Of a stretch of 64,000 nucleotides of DNA, positions 50,701 through 61,309 are shown piece by piece. The stretch is from NCBI RefSeq assembly GCF_018320785.1, contig NC_054875.1, positions 31,067,157 through 31,131,156 on the forward strand, written 5' to 3'. The notes under the pieces were generated by a model. That model saw only the letters and a program-made list of their open reading frames with translations, ran no database searches and had not been told where the DNA came from. This DNA comes from Cheilinus undulatus (Eukaryota > Chordata > Actinopteri > Labriformes > Labridae). The translations under genes were made by a program, and so were the position numbers. Position 1 is the first letter of the stretch. Each line of letters opens with the position of its first letter.

Positions 50701-53700
50701 AACATGAGAGGGGCTTTTAATTATTTTCAAGCTTTTTTTTTTTTTTTTTTTTTTACCATAATTGAGATAGGACAATGGATAGAATTGGAAACTGGGAGTG
50801 AGAGAGTGTAGGGAATGCAGTAAAGGAGCCACAAGCTGTATTTGATCCCAGACCAGCCACTTTGAGGACAGCAGCCACTGTGCATGGTGTCTGCCAGTAA
50901 GAGGTGTTAACTGTGTATAAAATAGGATATGGGTAATCAAATAGAAAATCACTGATTTGATCTTTCTTTGTAAGACAGCCCTATGTCAGTCTAGGTCAGT
51001 CTGCTGCACTCTTAGAAGGAGAGGGGACACCCCTAAGTGCTCCTCTGTCCTAGGAAGGTGCATATTTAAAATTATATATCTTAAAGAGTAAAAATGCGAG
51101 GAAATTGAAAGATTAACTATATGCTAACTAAGTAAACCCTAAATACACAGGGGTCAGAACTCCAGGCTAGTACAAGTGACCGAGCCTTGAACTGGGTTGG
51201 GTTTTTATTTGAAGTTTTAAATTACACCTATTGTTTCATGTGTAATAGTCATGCACATGGCCTCAAAGCGCTTTATGATAAAGTCGTCCTCTCACAGCTA
51301 TTCACAGCCCCTGCGACTGGGAAGAGTTGCCTGGATTTCTGGGACACTGATTTGGAATCATACATGGTAAAATGCTCCTGTGCCTTGGTGGCAGAAATCC
51401 GAGAGACTCTAACGCAGTGATGTTCCTGTGAGTGTGTGTTCAAGTCGTGCTGAACGACATGACTCAGTGGATGAAGCCCGAAGACCATCATGTAATTTTG
51501 AACTTGGCTAGATCTGGAACAGGACAGTACCCTGGTCCGGCCCTCACACTCACATTGCATTACTGGAATGGTTGAAGCAGTTTATCTTCAGTTGTAACAC
51601 TCAGGAATGAGACTGGGTCTAAGAAGAGGGAAGGGTTTGTTCATTCCAGTCCATGCTGTATGGACAAGTACAATGTCCAGTTCAATAATTTGTCCCTCAG
51701 TATAGTCTTGTTGATAGTTAATCTGAAAAAAGACAATTTATATGCTCTAATATTGTTTACTGGTGTACTGGCAGCTTTCCGATGACATCTGCCCTTTCTC
51801 TGTAGGATATCTCTCCCCTGTGGGCTATAGTACAGTAACATACTGTATGTGTCTCTCATTGAGTCTAAAGCAAGGTCATCAGGCCACCCATGCTGCGTTC
51901 AAAAGCTTCACTATATTCCACACAAAAGAGAAACATTTATCAAGACATATGAACACATTTACACTTATTGAGTTCATATTTTATCTGTGTAAAGCTTAAA
52001 TGGGCTTTGTTTCTCAGCAGTGCATTTACATCCACCTTAATGTTTCAGAGACAAGCGTAGAAATAGGCCCAGTGTCAACCAAAATAAAACAGTGTCTTGA
52101 ATAACTTGATATGAACCTAATCCATAATGAAATTTCTGGAAATTAAGAGTCAAACTCAAATTATAAATATTTCTAAGCTGTGTACTCACATTAAGCCAGA
52201 TGTTTCAAATAGTGGTGAAGCAAAATATCAATACAGCAATATAGCACCGTCCTGTTTCATGTGAGACTGTTATTGAATTGCTGTTCCCAAGTATCGATAT
52301 TTTAGTCTAAAAAACTGTGAGCTAAACAGATTTCCTGGCAATTTGACTCACTGTGCCACTACTTCTCATGGGGTTGTTTATGACTTCAGTGAGGGTAACG
52401 TGTACAGGAGTGGGTTTGCCAAAAAAAAGGTTGACAGTGGGATTATAGAAGGAGAAGAAAAGAGCAGGATAATATCTGATACAGGTGAAAAGAAGAAATT
52501 AAGAAGCATAATGAGATGTGAAAGTTATTTCACATTGCATTGAATACATACAAATACTTACCCTTTTTAGTCATTTAATGATCTTCAATTAATGGCATCT
52601 CCTGATATGATGTTATTATCTTACAACTTAAAGCTCAGATATTGTCGTTATTGCATGGCAACTTTTAGGTATCATTTCTCATCATTCATATCATAATACA
52701 TTATGTTCTATCATATCATATCATAGCATATGTATCATAGCATATGTATGGTAATCTTTTTTATCAAATCTAATTGTATTTTATCGTGTCTTATCATAAT
52801 CATTGTGTCCTTTTACAGTATATCATATCATAATACATTGCATTGTATTGTATCATGTTGTCTTATTGTTTTATATTGTGTCATGTCATATCGCACCATG
52901 TCACGTCATGATATGTTGCATCATATTGTGTCGTATTGTATCGTATTGTGTTGGATGGTATCATAATCTATTCCATTGTACTGTATCGTATCATATCATG
53001 ATCCCATATATCATATTGTGTTTTATTGTATCATTATACATTGCAGCATATCTTATCATATGGTAACATGTTGTATCATAATGTAGGCTGTCCTTTAATT
53101 CCCTTTCTGTTATCAAACAATGCTCAAACCAGGGAAATCCCCAATGTCAAATTTGTACCATAATCATCACTATTAGCTGTTTAGCAATAACAACAAAAAC
53201 TCCCAGGCATTCTCACAGCACCACCAGAAAATATATACTACAAACTAAAGTTTTGAAACAGAGTATTGAATATATTGTTTCTGGTCCTTTGTAGATTTTT
53301 AGAAGTAGTATTCATGTCATGTCATGTCATGTAGATATGATTTAAGCTTTGCATTGTCAGAACTTTTGAACATTTGCTATTCTTATTGAAAATAAACTGC
53401 AGAATTATTTTTTACTTCATGCCAGCATATTAAACCAAGTTATTAAGAGATTGTTATGAAGCAGTGATAGCCTTTTGCTCCTTCACTTTAAGTGTGGTTT
53501 GTTATTTAAGTAAATTTATTAAAATGAACACAGCTTGTTCTGTGAAATACTTCCTGTCAAAGTCTTGATTGTAGTTCTGTTTGGTTACTGTCCCTCTCAC
53601 TTCGAGTAATGTGAAAGGAGAAACATACAACTGAATCAAGTCAATATGTATCCATGTATATGTAAGAAAATCTCATAACTTTTTTTTAATGAAAATGTTG

Positions 53701-56700
53701 TTTTAAATAAGTTGGAGCAACAGACCAGCAGACATAAAACAACAAATAGTGTCAAATGAAACTAAAACTGTCTGATTCAAAACCTAACTAGTTTTATTAG
53801 GATTCAGGCACAGATTAGCATTAGAATTTGTTGGCTTATGATCAGCTGATGGAGATCACAGAAGGAAACCTGACTTATTCACCAGGGAATATTAAATAAG
53901 TCTGAACAGTTATTCAAATAAAGAAAAAACTGCATATTTACAATATGTTAAGTCATTCTGCCTGGGTTCTATATGCATCTGTTTTGTTGAATGCATTCAA
54001 ACACTTACAGTAGATGCACTACACTCATGACCGGCGGTAACCTCCATGGTTGAAAACTGAAGTTAATGCAGAAGTGCAAAAATCTGTAGCTCCACGAGTG
54101 TCCACTTGAAGCTGGTTGTAGAAGCACTGGAAGTCGCAAACACACCACCATGTTAAAATTTCTGACTTTTATTGTGGGAATATGAATGTTTAAAGCCTGC
54201 TTCTACAGCTCATCCATTTGTTTTTAAGAAGAAGACATGTTATACATTTTTAAAGCTATGGCTGACACGACTGTAAGCTGGCATGGTGTAGCTGGGTTCT
54301 TAGAGCCCGCCTCAGCTCCACCGTTGTGTCATTTACTTGCTTGACTTAAAAGTTTGTTTGAGACATTGTTGTCAATATTGGCTTCAAAAGCCCCCTTCAG
54401 AGACTACTTCCAGTTCTACAGTCTTTGATAATGGATCATTAAAGTTATTTCAATCAGATGACACTTAAATACCAGTGGGCTGTTCTTTATTCTACAAGTT
54501 TCAATGAAAGAAATGTGCAAAGTCTTTAACAATCAGACTACATCGTGATAACAAAATGTAGTTGAAGATGTAGTTAGACCAACTGCAGGAATAGGATACC
54601 CCCTATGGGCACTGGTGGTGGTGTTGATGAGGGATCCAGGATCAGATGAGGAGGAGAGAGTTGAGAAGCTGAACCAGGACACTAATGAGGTGGCTTGAAG
54701 GATGAGATGAGCAGAAGACCGTGAAGATCTGGACTAGATGTTGATGAACTGGAATTGAGGGGGCTGGGGTGGAAGAGGGTTGCGGCATCCACAGTGAAAC
54801 AACAGGCTGACCGTGGAAGAGAGGACGACAGCTTTGAAGTGTAACAGGTACACAAGGCAGAATCTGATTAGCTTTGTGTTTAAGAGAGTGAATGGTCATA
54901 ACCAGCTGATCACCAGAACAGAAAGAGAGTAAGAATGGAGGGATATAAACGAGTGGTGACTAATAAATAAGAAAGAGTCTTCCTGCTTGAACTTATGCTG
55001 AGCTCGATCTGTGTTGAAAAGGAGCAAATAATAATGTTTTTCTTTACACACTTTGGAAAATAATAGGGATATTATCAGCATGATAATGGTATTGGGAAAT
55101 ATTTGCTCATCCTCCTGAGACCTGAGCTTTCATTTGTTGCACATTTTTGACATATCCTTCTTATCTGGGATTAGTAGGACCTGATAAGTATAACAACTAA
55201 ATGTTGTATCTCAACAACAAGTAGTTTAAAAAAATAATGCACTTGTATGAGGATAGTGGGTCTATTTTACTTTACAACACAGTAAAGACACCATTGTGTA
55301 ACACAATATGGACAATTCTACCAAATTTCTGCAAAAACATAGTTGGAAATATCTTGGAAGGAAAAAAAAGTATTTATTCCCTTCATTTTTTTTTCTTCTT
55401 TTCTTGGAAGAGAAATATGCCCTGGAAATGTATCCCAGACAAATAAAATCAGTGTAGACTAATTTTTACTACATGCAACTGTGCTCATTTTTAGTGGAAA
55501 CTGTAGGTTTCTTTCCAAAATCTGCCCAAGCTATCTCCAGTGTCTTCATACAAGTCTTTGCTGTTCATTGGTGTTGTAGCTTGTCACTGCTGATAAAACT
55601 TTTTAAATTTGCAGCCCAATCAAACAACAAACACGAGCAGACATTAAAAAAACAAGTTTCCATCATTAAATTTGAAGAGTTTTTGTACCTTGCACAGTTT
55701 TATGTTGAGAGTGGCTGTAGAGCATTTTTGTTAGAATAGCAGCCATCTTTAATGGACACTGATAATTGTAATGTGATTTTGTAATCACAAGGTGGGGTAC
55801 AGAGTGTTCACCAATGAGGCTAACAGGTCTAATTTGTCTTCATATGAGGATGCTGGGACACAGGAGGTTAAAAAGTTAAATATCGGTATCAGCAGATACA
55901 AAACTTCTGCTGATAATAACAGCACATAGTACATATTGGCTGTTTTTATCTTATATTGGTCTTAAATATTGGTCAAATATACAAGTGTAGGTAGTTGCCT
56001 AGAGTGCCACACACTGAAGGGGTCCCACCGTGAGTCCTGAACAGTTTGACTGAAGCCCCAAATGTAAAACAACAACCAAACTGTCTGCTCTTCTCTCAGC
56101 TCCCTTTGACTCAGCCTCTCCTTGCACAGGAGACACTTGGTGATCTTTACAATTTAAAAAAGTTGTATTTATCTCAGCATTGGTTTAATTTTTAATCGTA
56201 ATTGTTTAAAAGGCTTTGTGTTGCTTTGCCATTATCAACTTTTTGCCTTTGCTTTAACTACAACTCAAAGTCAAACCAGGTAAATCAAGGACAAACTGTG
56301 GCCACAAACTGAGAGGGCACTCCTACTCAGCGTGGCACACCTACTGAGTCTTGTGTTTGGATGGTTTTATTATTTAGTTTTTCTCTTTTTTCCCTCCAAA
56401 ATAAAATGTTATCAAACAGGGATTAAAAAAGCCACATCAGATGTTCTTAAAACAGCATATTTGATATACTTCATTATCTTTGTTGGCAAAAATTGCCTCA
56501 GTAGATGACAGTTTTTAGCATATACCAGCACTCCAAACTCAAAATGTTAACAGATTTGTGTAAGAGTTGTTAGAGCATGTTTCAGTTGTGTTATAGATGA
56601 GTTTGCATATTTTTTAAATGCCTTTAACAAAGACAGTGTGGTGAGGTGAGAGGAAAGTGGAGGAGAGCAGGTTCCTCTCCAGTGATCAGCTTCTATAACA

Positions 56701-59700
56701 GAGTTAGTGGTTACATAATAGCGGCCATAAGATACCATGTGGACTCTGAATGCTACTCGATGCAGGGACAGTCTGGGCTGATATACTGTTGCTGAATAGA
56801 GTGGAGTTTCTTTTGCCAACATTTTTGCTACAGCCTGTCCCGTCACTCCTTCCAACATCCTACGTGCAGCATGTTGAAAGAAAAATTTGGTCGGTGATGT
56901 TTTGAGGATATGCTAATGCTCTGCAGCTTCGAGGCACAGTAAAAGAGTGTTTACACAGCTCAGAGATTTTGAGAGGGAGGACTATGAAAATATGAGCCTG
57001 TGTGATGTGTCCGTCTCTCTCGAACATGACAATCCGATCTTGTTCTGACGTGGCCTCTGCTAAAGAGTTCTCAAATGGTGTGTGAGTGCAGGTTTTGCAA
57101 TTCAAATGACATAGAGGCCATTAAAGAATAGGACACTCAAATTGGTAATACTTAGCCCCGGCAGGAAAAGGGCCAGAGGCAGACTGAAAAAGGTGACAAG
57201 GAGGCTTTTAAAGTCTATCCATCTCTCTCCTTTAATGCGTGCCCAGTATGCCTGACTCTAACTCTGCTGCCATGCAGCATCCATAAGCTTGCCATTTTAA
57301 AATGCTTAGATCCCTGCAGCAGTTACAGTGTAGAAAGCCCTCCAGTTTGTGGATGATCTGTTGCCATAGTTACCCAAGCTCAGGAATTGAGCACTTGTTA
57401 CCCTCAAACAGGCAACGGAGCTGAGCCGTAGCCCCTCCTTCTCTTCCTCCCCCTCACTGGGTCCCCTGGCTAGTTCATTAGCATAATGATTCACACCAAA
57501 CTCTCCTTGAAGGGCCACCATTTGTAGACTTTTTTTTAAATCATCAGCGGAGCCGTGTCATCATTAAACAAGTTTGTCTTAACAGAGGTTTATACAGCCT
57601 ATTATATGTAACATGGCTCCTGCTGCAGTGCTGCAGACAAAAAAAAAAGCTCTAGAGGCCATCCTACTGTGAAGGCCTTCATTTTGGCATCCAACCCCTG
57701 AAGAGTAATCATGTTCTTAATCAGGCTGTGAGTCACCTAAAAAAAGCTGCATAATGCTGCAAAAGCAGGTGGCACGGAAGATTTTTGCTAATACCAACTT
57801 ATGCTAAAGCACAGTTTAGCCATGCTACTAAGCACTTAGTGTGGGCTCCACTTTGGGAGAGTTTATTCATTTAACATGCACAAAAATCAGGCCGCTTAAG
57901 AATTAATTGCCTACTAAAATGACTACCCACTTCAGGGTGGGAGCTTGTTTACAGTTTGCTAAGCTGTGGATCCTGTGTGACACTGCGTTGAGAAGTTTGC
58001 ATTTAATAGCTTATTAAACTCATGCCATAATCCCCAAACAGGGGCTGTATGGAGAGCCAACATTTTTGGGGCTGCATCTTTCTATATCTGAGGTCACAAC
58101 CATAACACTAAGCATGGATCTTAATCTCTGATGTTATTTCCCTTGACAGTTATAACAAAACTACTATAAGGTCAAATATTCGTCATCACTGTGGTGTCCT
58201 GATTTTTCTCTCTCTTTTTCTTTGCAGTGATCTGCAACTTCCGGTCACCAATATGTCAGGCCCTGGTCCTGGAGATCGGGGAAACTGTACAGATTTTGGA
58301 GAAGAGTGAAGGTAAAAGAACATCATAGTAAATATAACAGATTATCGCTAGTTGGGTTTCCATGACAGTTTTTCGCAAAATAAAAGCAATAATTCTTAAA
58401 TTTCAACTAAGTACAATTGCGCAATTCTCGTAAAATCTCATCTCGCGTGAATCTGCAGGGAAGCTTGACGCTCAAAACCTGCTGTGTTGGTACGGTTTTG
58501 GGTTCATCTACAGCGATTGCCTTGATAATTTTGAACAAAAGACGAAGGCAACGGATGATAGTTCAGAGGCAAAGTCCATATGTATGGCAAAAGCCACGTG
58601 TTAGTGTATAAGTAGGATGATAAGAAAAGTCTTGCCTCCTCTTCTGTCCATACGTACCGCACCATGTTGTCTCAGAGCGACTGGTCATGTGACACCGTAT
58701 GTCACGTCCTCTGACTTTTAAATGCAGAAAAAGTGTTTCCATTACACTTGAAAAACCTCCTCACGAGAGCATAAAAACTTTTTTTGCGAGATTTTTCGAA
58801 ATTCAGTTGTTTCCATAACCAGTTTTTTATTGCGCTATTTAGATTTTGCGCATTTCTAAGGGTAAAGGTAACGCAGACACTGATGATCACACTCATGCAT
58901 GAAAATGCTCAACCTAGCCTTCAGACTGTTATTTGAGAAACAGAATATGACAACTTGGTTAAACTTTATTTTTGTGGGCCCTTATTATCTAAATTAGTAA
59001 TTTTATTGTAATAAGTGGTATCATCTTGTTATTTCTGCACAATAAGGTGGTAATGACCTTGTAATAAGTTGGCATTTTTACCAAGTAATAACTTAAAATA
59101 CAGTCATATTAAGGAAGTATTTATGTCATTATAATGTTCTAATTATCAAGTAATTTCTTGTAATATTATAGAAGTTCTTTTATGATCAGGTGGTGTTTTA
59201 CCCCATCCCTAACCCCAACCCCCCAACTCTAAAAATAATTTGAAAAATATTCGGGAAAGGCCTCGCTTTAATTTTAAGAAATTACCAGGGAAATATCAAG
59301 CTGCTCATAAAGAAAATTATCATCTTATTTCTAAGAAATTACTCTGTAAAATACTACCCAATTACCAGAGAATTACCACAGTGTTATGAGGGTTAGGGTA
59401 AGAGGATTAGAGCTAGGGTAAAATACCATCCACTTACCAGAGAACTGCCCAAATATTACCAGGAATTACTTGATAATTAACTTCCCTAATATAACCAAGT
59501 TATTACTTAGTAAAATTCTAACTTATTTAGAGGTAATAATAACCTTATCCTTAAGAAAATAATGGCTAGGCTAATAACACTTTAAAAAATCATTACATAA
59601 TTAGGGCCCACCTGCAACTTTAATTCATAGGTCCCGTGATCATTGCTTGAAAGAATCAGGGGGGTATTTTCTAATCACATTATATTTAGGTTTTAAATAG

Positions 59701-61309
59701 ATCTGTTTATGTAAAAAGTAGTAAAAACAGGCCTACCACCAAAGCGTACTCCATTCAAAAACTATGGTAATACCAATACTTTTATGAATATTGAGGGTTT
59801 GCTGGTTGGACTCAAAATCCCAGGATGCCAAAGCTTAAGTTGCGAGTCTTAACCAACTGAACCTACAGGCATTTTTTTTTAACGTGGAATGCAAATAAGA
59901 AACTTTGTTGTCTTCATACCAACAGACAACACAACAATAGCTTAAAACAAAACAGTACTGGCCCTCCCCTAGAACCTACTGAGCTCAAAACCCTCATACT
60001 GTAAAATTTAATTGGCTTTTATGCTAACTTTGATAGGCTATCAATGCTAAAACCCTCAATTCCTTAGCTTATTTTATAAAACATCTTTAAAATGTTTCCT
60101 TTTTTTCTCACAAGAATTATCTTATTATTTTGGTAGCCAGGCTAACCGCTAACTTACCAGCTAATGTTGCTGCTGGTGCTGTCAAGCAAATGCAGTTAGA
60201 ATAACAAGGCTTCCGCTTGTCATAGAAAAAACTTTTAGATTATTTTGGCCTTTAAATGGCAAGACGACAGAAAAGCCTATTGTCGTTGTTTTGTTCTAGC
60301 TGTAGTGCAGTAAAGTTCAGTTGCTCTCCTACTACTGTAGCCTACTACAGAGCTAGCTAAGCTGGACAAAGCTAATGCTAGCTTAAAGGCTCTGTGTGTC
60401 CTAAATCGCATACGTCTGTACTAAATACCAAACATTTTGAGTGCACAGGTGTAAATAGTGAATTCACACTGAGAAGCATACTCAAATGCAGTAGGCTATA
60501 CTACTCTACACTCAAAACTGTCAGGAAGTGAGTGTTTAACGATGGTCAGTTTTCACCCTCAAGGAATAACAGATACTGTACTATAAGCATGCTAGCGTAA
60601 ACTAACGTTGGCATTAGCTTGCTAGCGAATGTGTGCAATGGCAGCAGATTTCAATCAAACAAAGGGCCTTTAAGGCAAAATGAGTTCTTAATCTATAAGT
60701 GAGAAATGGTAATATAAAATACAAGTTACATGACTCAAACAGTAGGTGAAAATAGCCGTCAAACTTTGGTTTTAATCGCTTTGTCTAAGAAGTTGAAGAA
60801 AAAAGACAGAGGCATTTTAACTGTTGTCACTTCCTATCAGTGCAAAAAAGCAGTGTATGTTCAGAGACCGTATAAACCCGCCTTTATGAAGGGCTCTGTA
60901 CTGCATTTAAGTGAACTGTGTTACACTGTACCAAGAAAAGTATGCGATTTAAAACACACTTTTTGACACAGTTAGCGAAACATGCTACATTAAAAACACT
61001 TACTACCAAGGGGTGAACATCACTAAGATATTTATAACTATATATATATACTATATATGTACTATATATACTATAACTAATATTATGAAAGCTTTAATGA
61101 TAAAACATTGATAAAACAGCAGAAACTGTCATTTACTTTGAATTTTGTTTGGGTTTGGCTGAGCAAATTGATCAATTAGCTTTGATATTTTGGTTTTATT
61201 GAATATATAATTGTATTCACTCATTCAAAGATATGCCATTTCTGATGTGAACTTTGCTCTTTCTTCAGGTTGGTACAGAGGCTTTTCCACCAAGAAGCCT
61301 TCTATTAAG
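44768..61309 (+). CDS. dock3: Dedicator of cytokinesis 3, first three coding exons
   Basis: DOCK3 is a Rho-family GEF that activates Rac1 in neurons. Only the N-terminus is in the window. Exons are 44768-44804 (MWIPTEEEKIGV), 58228-58311 and 61269-61309. Phases join correctly and give 54 residues, which cover the start of the SH3 domain (ALVLEIGETVQILEK, then GWYRGFSTKKP). The wording is closer to DOCK3 (VICxFR, STKKP) than to DOCK4, although MWIPTE also resembles DOCK4. Mammalian DOCK3 is also a neighbour of DCAF1. The next expected exon (continuing GIFPxxY) is not seen before 64000, so the gene runs off the right edge. Intron 1 is 13.4 kb and intron 2 is 3.0 kb. Confidence 0.88.
46951..47609 (-). 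mobile_element. hAT-like non-autonomous element, copy C (longest)
   Basis: The minus strand from 47609 begins AAGCGTTTGTGAAGGGCTGG, and the plus-strand left end begins AACTGTATTGGCCAGG; both correspond to the ends of copy B. It contains the GGCCAATCAGAGCAAC block (plus 47515-47532). Inside, a segment is duplicated: AGGAGCAAAGAGCCAAACCGAAAG near 47162 and AGAGCAAAGAGCCACACTGAAAG near 47374, each followed by a CACTTCTC block. No transposase. Confidence 0.65.
47727..49163 (+). mobile_element. Fossil hAT transposon with BED zinc-finger remnant
   Basis: The left end CAGGGGTGTCCCAATCCCGA and the right end TTGGGACAGTCCTA are imperfect inverted repeats typical of hAT elements. A frame from 47786 to 48031 encodes SPVWKNFKRESEN followed by ATCSICNTTVSRGG, a BED-type zinc-finger start as in hAT transposases and ZBED genes. 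After a stop at 48029, broken frames to about 48560 keep PISVVEDFGF, NPRFALPSR and FTTDIKSSDVCPVS, N-terminal hAT transposase blocks. The catalytic C-terminal part is missing and replaced by AT-rich sequence, so it is an internally deleted, dead element. Confidence 0.75.
50731..50905 (-). repeat. tRNA-derived SINE in dock3 intron 1
   Basis: The minus strand ends in a long A tail (the T run at plus 50731-50753), preceded by TCCTATCTCAATTATGG, AACTGGGAGTGAG (plus) and a GGCTCCTTTACTGCAT block that matches the body of the SINE at 22484-22644. The tRNA-like head is eroded. Confidence 0.7.
52660..53090 (+). repeat. Degenerate pentanucleotide satellite (TATCA/TATCG/TATTG)n
   Basis: About 430 bp in which five-base words such as ATCAT, ATCGT and ATTGT recur in register. 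Because five is not a multiple of three, stops are avoided in some frames, producing two artificial open frames. A short TCATG run follows at 53315-53332. Confidence 0.85.
54030..54330. repeat. Probable dispersed fish repeat
   Basis: Wording such as AATGCAGAAGTGCAAAAATC, GAGTGTCCACTTGAAGCTGG and ACCACCATGTTAAAA resembles a common multicopy element of percomorph fish known to me only by pattern. There is no second full copy in the window; AATGCAGAAGTGCAA also occurs near 29256. Confidence 0.4.
54605..55005 (+). repeat. Direct repeat, copy 2 (partner 42765-43170)
   Basis: Same block order and orientation as copy 1, from CACTGGTGGTGGTGTTGATG to TCCTGCTTGAACTT. The pair flanks dock3 exon 1 at a distance of about 11.8 kb. 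Confidence 0.8.
55867..56075 (-). repeat. Dispersed repeat, copy 2 of the 12948-13262 type
   Basis: The reverse complement matches the 12948 copy through ACATTTGGG, TTCAGGACTCA.GGTGGG, GTGTGGCACTCTAGG and TATCAGCAGAAG. No coding capacity. In dock3 intron 1. Confidence 0.6.
58970..59615. mobile_element. Long-TIR non-autonomous DNA transposon (MITE)
   Basis: The two ends are long inverted repeats: GTGGGCCCTTATTATCTAAATTAG at the left against the reverse complement of the right end, GGTGGGCCCTAATTATGTAATG. The mirror similarity continues inward for over 200 bp (TAATAACTT, TAATTATCAAGTAATT, GGTGGTGTTTTACCC / GGATGGTATTTTACCC). The flanks AACTTTA(T) at 58962 and AACTTTA(A) at 59616 look like a target-site duplication of 7-8 bp, consistent with hAT-type insertion. 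It lies in dock3 intron 2 and encodes nothing. Confidence 0.8.
61025..61080. repeat. (TA)n-rich microsatellite
   Basis: Interrupted TATATA runs (ACTATATATATATACTATATATG and neighbours) in dock3 intron 2. Comparable short TA runs lie at 3766-3785 (rpl32 intron 2) and 43168-43195. Confidence 0.85.

Larger units (their letters stand above)
44805..58227 (+). other. dock3: dock3 intron 1
   Basis: No additional coding exon is recognised. The contents are listed separately: copy C of the hAT-like repeat, a hAT transposase fossil, a SINE, a pentanucleotide satellite, the second copy of the direct repeat and a reversed copy of the 12948 repeat. The stretch about 56880-58200 lacks obvious repeats and might contain conserved non-coding sequence, but that needs alignment to other fish. 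Confidence 0.7.

Noticed and set aside
52730-53066. Two overlapping Tyr/Cys/His-rich open frames
   Set aside because: They result from the pentanucleotide satellite, whose period avoids stop codons; no domain is present.
44768-61309. Assignment as dock4 rather than dock3, because the protein begins MWIPTE
   Set aside because: The following residues (VICNFR, LVLEIGETVQILEK, STKKP) and the proximity to dcaf1 fit DOCK3 better; only 54 residues are available, so some doubt remains.
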